Shown piece after piece: positions 24,888-29,916 of a stretch of DNA of 32,353 nucleotides. Origin of the DNA: Candidatus Gastranaerophilales bacterium (lineage in GTDB: Bacteria; Cyanobacteriota; Vampirovibrionia; Gastranaerophilales; Gastranaerophilaceae). The stretch spans positions 1 to 32,353 of the forward strand of contig CAADWU010000061.1 in the NCBI GenBank assembly GCA_900752845.1, written 5' to 3'. The position numbers and the translations under genes were made by a program. The notes under the pieces were generated by a model. It made no database searches and had not been told where the DNA came from. It saw nothing but the letters and a program-made list of their open reading frames with translations. Every line of letters starts with the position of its first letter. Positions within the stretch are counted from its first letter, which is position 1.

Positions 24888-24889
24888 TT
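24874..24889. promoter_or_regulatory. Palindrome AATTGACTTGTCAATT over the fab operon -35
   Basis: A perfect 7+7 bp inverted repeat with a 2-nt centre covers the -35 hexamer. It may be an operator for a fatty-acid regulator; the TTGAnnnTCAA shape vaguely recalls FabT-type sites. No regulator gene is in the window. Confidence 0.4.
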
Positions 24890-24906
24890 TGCAAAATTTT
24901 CTATAA

Positions 24907-24937
24907 AAAAAGACAGGATAATTTATCCTGTCTTTTT
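24907..24937. terminator. Terminator after tpiA
   Basis: A long perfect stem (AAAAAGACAGGAT and its complement) with a very small loop and flanking A/T runs, 22 nt after the tpiA stop. Confidence 0.9.
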
Positions 24938-24958
24938 AAAATATTATAAAATATTTAC

Positions 24959-25759
24959 TTATTTAGCTACAGCTACTTTCATTGTGTTGGCAATAATTTC
25001 ATTTAAGCTGTCAGCTTTTAAAGATGCACCGCCGATTAAAGCACCGTCAATGTCAGATTTTGACATTTGTTCTTCAATTGTTGAAGGTTTTACTGAACCG
25101 CCGTAAAGAATTCTGATTGCATCAGCAGCTTCAGCACCTGCAACTTCTTTAACAACGTTTCTAATCATAGCGATTACTCTGTTTGCTTCATCACTGTCAC
25201 ATGTTTTACCAGTACCGATAGCCCAGATAGGTTCGTAAGCAATTACTGATTTAGCAACATCTTCTTTTGAAATTCCTTCCAAAGCAGCTTTAATCTGGCC
25301 TGCAATCCAGCTGTCAGTAACACCTGCTTCTCTTTGTTCAAGAGTTTCACCGCAGCAGATGATAGGGATTAAGCCGCCTGCCAAAATTGCTTTAGCTTTT
25401 TTGTTAATCATTTCATCAGTTTCACCGAAGTATTGTCTTCTTTCAGAGTGACCAATGATTACATAATCACAACCTGCATCAGCTAACATTTCAACAGAAA
25501 TTTCGCCTGTATAAGCACCTGATTTTTCCCAATGGCAATTTTGTCCTGCAATAGCAATCTTTTTACCGCCGCATCCACAGTCGCATTTTACTGATTCAAC
25601 AGCAGCAATTGATGTGAATACAGGCGCAATTACGATTGTAGGTAATTCTTGTGCTGTATAATCTTTTACGAAATTTTTAACACCTTCAAAAACTTCTTTA
25701 GCTTCTGATTGAAGTAAGTTCATTTTCCAGTTTCCTGCAATAATAGGTTTTCTTGACAT
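24959..25759 (-). CDS. tpiA: Triosephosphate isomerase
   Basis: 266 residues; interconverts dihydroxyacetone phosphate and glyceraldehyde 3-phosphate. Active-site residues are Lys12 (GNWKMN), His104 (IIGHSERRQ) and Glu175 (AYEPIWAIGTGK); the phosphate loop ILYGGSV is present. A small Cys-rich insertion, KCDCGCGGKK (about 58-67), in a loop before the GQNCHWEKSGAYTGE segment is unusual and could bind a metal or form disulfides; that is speculation. AAGGAGAG precedes the ATG. It has its own promoter and terminators on both sides. Confidence 0.97.
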   Translation of the reverse strand: MSRKPIIAGNWKMNLLQSEAKEVFEGVKNFVKDYTAQELPTIVIAPVFTSIAAVESVKCDCGCGGKKIAIAGQNCHWEKSGAYTGEISVEMLADAGCDYVIIGHSERRQYFGETDEMINKKAKAILAGGLIPIICCGETLEQREAGVTDSWIAGQIKAALEGISKEDVAKSVIAYEPIWAIGTGKTCDSDEANRVIAMIRNVVKEVAGAEAADAIRILYGGSVKPSTIEEQMSKSDIDGALIGGASLKADSLNEIIANTMKVAVAK

Positions 25760-25793
25760 AATTCTCTCCTTTTTATAGTACGTTTACATAAAT

Positions 25794-25821
25794 ATTATAG
25801 GGTGAAAATATTTTATTGCAA
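25794..25821 (-). promoter_or_regulatory. Promoter of tpiA
   Basis: TTGCAA, 16 nt, TATAAT on the minus strand, about 35 nt upstream of the start codon and just downstream of the DGR terminator. Confidence 0.7.
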
Positions 25822-25836
25822 TCACACCATACAACA

Positions 25837-25862
25837 AAAAAAAGGGTTTAAAACCCTTTTTT
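25837..25862. terminator. Terminator closing the DGR locus
   Basis: A stem of A-run + GGGTTT against AAACCC + T-run with an almost closed loop. It lies 4 nt past the template repeat on the minus strand, so it would define the 3' end of an avd-TR transcript. Confidence 0.85.
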
Positions 25863-25865
25863 AAT

Positions 25866-25994
25866 TTATCACCTGACACAGCGGACATTGTTCCCATTGG
25901 ACTTAGTGTTCCTGTTGCGGTTGCCATTGTTGAAATTCTGGTTCCAACCCAACTCGGGAGTAGCCTGAGAGGCAGACCAATAGTTGCCTGACGT
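25866..25994 (-). repeat. DGR template repeat (TR)
   Basis: 129 bp aligning without gaps to 26672-26800 (offset 806). There are 13 mismatches. Twelve are A in TR on the coding (minus) strand and something else in VR; the thirteenth (T in TR, A in VR, at 25871/26677) lies at the 3' edge beyond the identical block GTCCGCTGTGTCAGG. The changed positions fall in nine codons that are all AAC or AAT in TR, the usual design of DGR templates. The upstream 51 bp (25944-25994) are identical. Read in the target frame, TR ends in TGA directly after the common block. It lies between avd and the terminator and is probably transcribed with avd. Confidence 0.97.
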
Positions 25995-26119
25995 GGAACA
26001 GCGGATTAACAATCATTTATCTCGAATCCTTCAAAACAAATGACTTCTGCATAACTGCAAAACTTTGGTTGAAGTATTTTAACAACCACCGCTGACGAGA
26101 TAAATTTGAGCACACCCTG
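25995..26119 (-). other. Spacer between avd and TR, probable 5' part of the TR RNA
   Basis: 125 nt without an ORF. In characterised DGRs the RNA flanking TR is needed for cDNA priming and structure. I cannot identify a specific fold here. Confidence 0.4.
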
Positions 26120-26494
26120 TTACACCTTGGCATAAGCAGGCTCCGGCTCAATTTCAAAGGATGATTTCAACCATCCTTGAGCTTGTTTTGCAATCGAATA
26201 TGTTTTTTCGATTAAAGCACAATACCTTGCTTGTGGAATTATTTTCAAATCAAAAGAAATTCGTAAAAACAAATCCAAAAATTGAACTTGATTTATGATT
26301 TCGCATATATAATCTTTTTTATCTTTAGTACTGTTTGCTTTATATATCAAAACAAGTAATTCTATTACATGGTTTTGAATTTTTTCGCCCAATGAAAATT
26401 TAAAATCTCTGGGAAAATCTTTTGTTGTGTTCATCAATTCCACAAGCAAGTCATATGCTGTTTTGTAAATAGGCAGATGTTGGTATTGTGCCAT
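26120..26494 (-). CDS. avd: DGR accessory variability determinant (Avd-like four-helix protein)
   Basis: A 124-residue basic, all-helical protein: PIYKTAYDLLVELMNTTKDFPRDFKFSLGEKIQNHVIELLVLIYKANSTKDK, then a helix with LDLFLRISFDLKIIPQARYCALIEKTYSIAKQAQGWLKSS. This matches the four-helix-bundle Avd/S23-like fold that binds the reverse transcriptase and TR RNA in DGRs. Size is typical. AGGAG lies 6 nt before the ATG. It is downstream of the target gene and directly upstream of TR, as in known DGRs. The gap to the target gene is 177 nt and contains an opposing promoter, so whether it is co-transcribed with the target is open. Confidence 0.92.
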   Translation of the reverse strand: MAQYQHLPIYKTAYDLLVELMNTTKDFPRDFKFSLGEKIQNHVIELLVLIYKANSTKDKKDYICEIINQVQFLDLFLRISFDLKIIPQARYCALIEKTYSIAKQAQGWLKSSFEIEPEPAYAKV

Positions 26495-26552
26495 TTTATT
26501 CTCCTATAATCCTTTATTTGTAAAGTTTCATGTAGATTTTATTACCTAAAAC

Positions 26553-26581
26553 TTGCACTATACAAGGTTTTATGGTATAAT
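26553..26581 (+). promoter_or_regulatory. Strong promoter pointing into the variable repeat on the antisense strand
   Basis: TTGCAC, 17 nt, TATAAT on the plus strand, with an extended -10 TGG. A perfect Shine-Dalgarno-like AAGGAGGG follows at 26614-26621, but no ATG/GTG/TTG lies at a usable distance. The transcript would run antisense through the VR. Confidence 0.55.
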
Positions 26582-26630
26582 AAATGTTGTAAATGATTGA
26601 TATAAGTTAATTTAAGGAGGGTTTTTACTG

Positions 26631-26646
26631 CGCAGAAATATTTGCG
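26631..26646. other. Small hairpin downstream of the variable repeat
   Basis: An imperfect 6-bp stem (CGCAGA / TTTGCG, with one G-T pair) and 4-nt loop, 26 nt beyond the target stop codon. Known DGRs often have a short hairpin/cruciform just after the VR that helps target recognition; this one is short and weak. Confidence 0.3.
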
Positions 26647-26671
26647 TTAAATAACTAAATAATTAAATAAC

Positions 26672-26800
26672 TTATCTCCTGACACAGCGGACACCGTACC
26701 CATTGGACTTAGTGCTCCTGTAGCGGCCGCCAGTGCTGAAAAGCTGGTACCAACCCAACTCGGGAGTAGCCTGAGAGGCAGACCAATAGTTGCCTGACGT
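26672..26800 (-). repeat. DGR variable repeat (VR) at the 3' end of the target gene
   Basis: It covers codons 279 to the stop. Relative to TR nine Asn codons are changed: N to Y296, L298, S300, T301, G303, Y305, S307, Y313 and G314. The invariant frame GNYWSASQATPELGW and VRCVR surrounds them. The identical 3' block GTCCGCTGTGTCAGG would be the initiation-of-mutagenic-homing site. Confidence 0.97.
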
Positions 26801-27634
26801 AATTCCCAAGAGATTAGCGTTGTAATACATAGCTAAGAGCTCGTCACGGTTAGGAAGTGTGTATTCTTTGTTTTGGTTGGTACAGCTTGCACCTGCGTTG
26901 TCAAAGTTTGCAGATGCTGCATTTTGTTTATATACATCAGGAGCTACGGCAATAGTTCGAACATCAGGATATAAAATAGTTACAAAACCAATATCCTTGC
27001 CTACTTCATTAGGCTGTCCCAGACCGTTCATATCATATATCGCATTTACACAAACTCTGTCTTGTCCCCAGTGGTTTGCATCTTTATTGTCACTTAAGCA
27101 TGACGGATTATAGAACAAGTTCACAGAATAACCGTTGGACATTACGAAACCGTAACTTTTTGAGGCTGTATCAATTGCAAGTCCGTTTGCCATACCCGGT
27201 GCCAATTCATTAATTGTTTTTGGCATAGTCATTTTCTGTTCGGCAAGTGACACCATTTTATTTGGCTCTGTTTCTATACCGCAATCACGTAAATTATTGT
27301 TATCGCAAGTTTTTACAATTTGAAGCTGTTTTTTCAAATAATTTTCAACAAAGTCTTGGGCATTTTCTGCATATCTGATATTGCCCTGTATTGTTACTAA
27401 TCTTACAGCCTCCCCGATTGTAGCAAGAGCTTTTTTTCTTGCAGCAGCATATTCTTTGTCCCTTGTTTCATTAATTACTGACGGCAGTGTCATTGCCGCT
27501 ACAACCCCGATAATTCCGATAGTAATCAATGCTTCTGCAAGAGTAAATGCTCGCTTGCTTAAATTGTCCGAAAGAGCTACGTGCGTAGCACCTTCTGCAA
27601 GAGTGAAACCCTTTTTCAAATTTTTCTTTTTCAT
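26672..27634 (-). CDS. DGR-diversified pseudopilin-like target protein
   Basis: 320 residues. The N-terminus is a class III prepilin leader and helix (FTLAEALITIGIIGVVAAMTLPSVI), followed by a Cys-containing pilin-type domain (about 60-230) and a C-terminal module starting near YTLPNRDELLAMYYN that resembles the Lcl/DUF1566, FGE-sulfatase or C-type-lectin-like fold used by DGR variable proteins: GNYWSAS...W...F...VRCVRR. The prepilin motif occurs twice: residues 10-14 FTLAE and 30-34 FTLAE, separated by a 20-residue segment containing the 16-bp palindromic word. AAGGG lies upstream of the ATG. Promoter 27682-27711. Likely role: a pilus- or surface-displayed binding protein with a hypervariable tip; the ligand is unknown. 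Confidence 0.93.
   Translation of the reverse strand: MKKKNLKKGFTLAEGATHVALSDNLSKRAFTLAEALITIGIIGVVAAMTLPSVINETRDKEYAAARKKALATIGEAVRLVTIQGNIRYAENAQDFVENYLKKQLQIVKTCDNNNLRDCGIETEPNKMVSLAEQKMTMPKTINELAPGMANGLAIDTASKSYGFVMSNGYSVNLFYNPSCLSDNKDANHWGQDRVCVNAIYDMNGLGQPNEVGKDIGFVTILYPDVRTIAVAPDVYKQNAASANFDNAGASCTNQNKEYTLPNRDELLAMYYNANLLGITSGNYWSASQATPELGWYQLFSTGGRYRSTKSNGYGVRCVRR
27533..27592 (-). repeat. 60-nt in-frame insertion/duplication in the target's prepilin leader
   Basis: Codons 15-34 (GATHVALS...FTLAE). The flanks are near-identical 16-nt direct repeats, 27532-27547 and 27592-27607, with one mismatch, exactly 60 nt apart. The inner part carries the 16-bp word at 27577-27592. Confidence 0.8.
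27577..27592 (-). repeat. Copy 2 of the 16-bp palindromic word
   Basis: GGTGCTACGCACGTAG on the minus strand, encoding GATHV in the DGR target. Confidence 0.85.
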
Positions 27635-27681
27635 AAAAATTACCCTTTTCTCTTTAAGTTACATATTAGCCATGTGGATAA

Positions 27682-27711
27682 ATTATACTACTTATTAGAT
27701 AATATTGTCAA
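27682..27711 (-). promoter_or_regulatory. Consensus promoter of the DGR target gene
   Basis: TTGACA, 18 nt, TATAAT on the minus strand, about 48 nt upstream of the ATG. The -35 lies in the centre of the 36-bp palindrome 27693-27728, so occupancy of that site would block RNA polymerase. Confidence 0.88.
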
Positions 27712-27728
27712 GTAAATATTATCTAATA
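27693..27728. promoter_or_regulatory. 36-bp operator-like inverted repeat
   Basis: Perfect 14-bp arms (TATTAGATAATATT and complement) around an 8-nt centre, between the divergent DGR target and XRE regulator genes. Inferred binding site of the regulator encoded next to it. Confidence 0.75.
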
Positions 27729-27779
27729 GCTCATTAAATTTTATTACTATATTAAGGATAATGATTACTTAGGGAAATT

Positions 27780-28097
27780 ATGTATCAAATAAAGAAATTA
27801 CTCGGCGCAAAAATTAAATCTCTGCGTAATGAAAAAAGTATTACTCAAGAGTATTTTGCAGAAAAAATAGGAATAAGCCCCAGAAGCGTAAGTTTTATTG
27901 AAAACGGTAAAAATTACCCGACTCCCGAAACACTTGACGCTATTTGTGAGGTGCTTGAAATTGAACCTTATAAATTATTTTTGTTCCCAATCGAAAAAAC
28001 TCCTGTCGAAATAAGACGCATTTTAATTAATAAAATCAATGAAGATGATGATTTTGCGTTGTTTTTATATGACTGTGCAAAACAACTTTTAACTTAG
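27780..28097 (+). CDS. XRE-family HTH regulator of the DGR locus
   Basis: 105 residues. The helix-turn-helix of the Cro/C1 (XRE) type is clear: LGAKIKSLRNEKSITQEYFAEKIGISPRSVSFIENGKNYPTPETLDAICEVLEIEPYKLF. The C-terminal ~35 residues are helical (TPVEIRRILINKINEDDDFALFLYDCAKQLL) and may dimerise. AGGGA lies before the ATG. It is divergent from the target, with a 145-nt shared control region containing the palindrome, and its 3' end overlaps the RT gene by 62 nt on the opposite strand. It probably represses the target and itself; activation cannot be excluded. Confidence 0.9.
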   Translation: MYQIKKLLGAKIKSLRNEKSITQEYFAEKIGISPRSVSFIENGKNYPTPETLDAICEVLEIEPYKLFLFPIEKTPVEIRRILINKINEDDDFALFLYDCAKQLLT

Positions 28098-29193
28098 TAA
28101 AATCTTCGTCACAGTTCACAAATAAGTTTATACATTGAAGACATATTTCTTTTCTTAACTTGTAGCCGTTTGTGTTTCTCAGCATCCCCAGATAACTGTT
28201 TATTGTAGAGGTAAAGCTTTCAAGTTCTTCTACATAGAACCATTGTTCATTTAGCTTTTGTTCTCTTACCAATTTGAAAATTCTTTTTATCGTTTTTTGA
28301 CGTAAACTTGTTCTGTACGGTTTAACCACAAATCCTACAAAATCTATTCCTTTATCAACTTTATTAATTAATTTTTTATGCTGATGAAGCTCAAGATTGA
28401 GGCGTTCTTTTAAAAATACCGTTAAATCCTTATGTATTTCATTCAAATATTGCGGGTTTTTGTGCATAATCACAAAATCATCCACATACCTGCAATAATA
28501 TTTACACTTAAGATGATGTTTAACATACTGATCAAGAATGTTCAGGTATACGTTGCTGAAAAACTGGCTTGTAAGATTACCTATGGGTAAACCTTTATCT
28601 GAAGGAGTGTACCAGAGGCTTTTATATTTTGGGAGATAGCGGAACTTATATGTCGGGGATTTAATGCAGACATTTGTTTTCGGGTTGTGGAAAACAACCT
28701 GTTTTATAAGCTTTAGCACCCATTCTTCATTCACGTACTTTTGGATTTCATTATATAGAATATTTTTATCAATACTTACAAAAAAGTTTTTTAAATCAGC
28801 CTTCAAAAAGTAAGCAGTTTCAGTATAATTATTTGTAATTGATGCCGCCTGACTTCTTACTGACTTTACAGCATTTGTCGTTCCTCTGTCCGGAATACAG
28901 CTATATGTGTCTTTAATAAACCTTTTATAAAACCTGTCTTTTATCTCGTTATAAATCAGGTGATGAACAATTCTATCCCTAAAATCTGCTGCCCAGACCT
29001 CTCTCGGTTTGGGATAAAGAACAATGAAACATATACTCTGCCCTATTTTATATTCACCGCTTGCCAAATCTTCATATAATTTCAAAAGGTTCTGTTCGAG
29101 GTTATACTCAAACATTAACGCATTAATGGTATTTCTCTTATGCTTCCTGCAATCAAGATAAGCCTGAAAAAGCTTTTCAAAAGTTAATCCCAT
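28036..29193 (-). CDS. Reverse transcriptase of a diversity-generating retroelement
   Basis: 385 residues. Catalytic aspartates are Asp133 (FLKADLKNFFVSID) and the YVDD box at 236-239 (CRYVDDFVI). Motif 4 is GLPIGNLTSQ at 201-210: the IGxxxSQ form marks DGR enzymes, whereas group II intron and retron RTs carry QGxxxSP-like forms. LHQHKKLINKVDKGIDFVGF follows. There is no maturase or endonuclease domain. With Avd it should make error-prone cDNA from the TR RNA, misincorporating opposite adenines. It has its own promoter (29202-29231) and no Shine-Dalgarno; the -10 ends 8 nt before the ATG. Its 3' end is antisense to the HTH gene. It appears intact. Confidence 0.97.
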   Translation of the reverse strand: MGLTFEKLFQAYLDCRKHKRNTINALMFEYNLEQNLLKLYEDLASGEYKIGQSICFIVLYPKPREVWAADFRDRIVHHLIYNEIKDRFYKRFIKDTYSCIPDRGTTNAVKSVRSQAASITNNYTETAYFLKADLKNFFVSIDKNILYNEIQKYVNEEWVLKLIKQVVFHNPKTNVCIKSPTYKFRYLPKYKSLWYTPSDKGLPIGNLTSQFFSNVYLNILDQYVKHHLKCKYYCRYVDDFVIMHKNPQYLNEIHKDLTVFLKERLNLELHQHKKLINKVDKGIDFVGFVVKPYRTSLRQKTIKRIFKLVREQKLNEQWFYVEELESFTSTINSYLGMLRNTNGYKLRKEICLQCINLFVNCDEDFTKLKVVLHSHIKTTQNHHLH

Positions 29194-29201
29194 AATATGT
29201 T

Positions 29202-29231
29202 ATTATAGAAATCCTGAAAATTATTATTCAA
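29202..29231 (-). promoter_or_regulatory. Promoter of the RT gene, near-leaderless
   Basis: TTGAAT, 18 nt, TATAAT on the minus strand; the -10 ends 8 nt before the ATG. The RT is thus transcribed separately from the target. Confidence 0.7.
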
Positions 29232-29268
29232 TTAGACTAAAAGCTATTTTCATGATAAATTATAAACT

Positions 29269-29916
29269 ATGTTTACAGGGATTGTAGAAGAAATAGGATT
29301 AATAAAAAGTTTTGACGGAAATAAACTTGTCGTGGAATGCTCTAAAGTTTTAGAAAATACTCTGATTGGTGACAGCATTGCAATTGACGGTTGCTGTCAG
29401 ACCGTTGTTTCAATGACTTCAAACACTTTTACGGCAAACGTAAGTTCAGAAACCTTAAAAATCACTAAGGGGTTTAAATCAGGCGAAAAAGTAAACCTCG
29501 AACGGGCATTACTCCCGCAAGGGTTAATTGAAAATGTTTCTGCTACCTGCAAAGAGGGCTACGTGCGTAGCACCCGACCAACCAGAATGGGCGGTCATAT
29601 TGTACAGGGACATGTTGACATCGTCGGCAAATATCTCGGGAACATGGAATTTGAAGTTAAAGACAGCAGGTATATAGTTTACAAGGGGTCTATTACAGTA
29701 AACGGTGTAAGCCTGACTGTTTCAAAGCTTGACGGAAATATATTCGGCGTTGCAGTAATTCCTCATACACTTGAAAATACCAATCTTAAAAATCTGCGCT
29801 TTGGTGACAGTGTTAATATCGAAACAGATATTCTCGGACGGTATGTTGAAAAATTTTTATCAACGCAGAATAATAATATTACAGAAGACTTTTTGAAAGA
29901 GAACGGATTTATATAA
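29269..29916 (+). CDS. ribE: Riboflavin synthase (alpha chain) with a ~20-residue insertion
   Basis: 215 residues; dismutates two 6,7-dimethyl-8-ribityllumazines to riboflavin. It opens with MFTGIVEEIG, and the two lumazine-binding halves are evident (GDSIAIDGCCQTVV...FTANVSSETL and GSITVNGVSLTVSKLD...VIPHTLENTNL). Between ERAL (78-81) and RMGGHIVQGHVD (106-117) there are 24 residues where the family usually has about 4. The extra part includes GYVRST, encoded by the 16-bp palindromic word. It falls in a loop at the end of the first barrel, so activity may survive. No Shine-Dalgarno; a TGATAAATT-type -10 ends 7 nt before the ATG. It overlaps ribBA by TAATG. Confidence 0.94.
   Translation: MFTGIVEEIGLIKSFDGNKLVVECSKVLENTLIGDSIAIDGCCQTVVSMTSNTFTANVSSETLKITKGFKSGEKVNLERALLPQGLIENVSATCKEGYVRSTRPTRMGGHIVQGHVDIVGKYLGNMEFEVKDSRYIVYKGSITVNGVSLTVSKLDGNIFGVAVIPHTLENTNLKNLRFGDSVNIETDILGRYVEKFLSTQNNNITEDFLKENGFI
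29559..29574 (-). repeat. Copy 3 of the 16-bp palindromic word, inside ribE
   Basis: The minus strand carries GGTGCTACGCACGTAG; the ribE strand reads YVRST. Exact match to the other two copies. The neighbouring AAAGAG on the 5' side is shared with copy 2. Confidence 0.85.

Noticed and set aside
26628..26654. CTG-initiated 8-codon ORF after AAGGAGGG
   Set aside because: CTG starts are rare and the peptide is too short; treated as an orphan Shine-Dalgarno.
27381..27698. 105-codon plus-strand ORF opposite the DGR target
   Set aside because: It is antisense to a clear pseudopilin gene and has no start signal or protein-like pattern.
28036..29193. RT as a group II intron or retron enzyme
   Set aside because: No maturase/HNH domain, intron boundaries or msr/msd were seen; motif 4 is of the SQ form and an adenine-biased TR/VR pair is adjacent.
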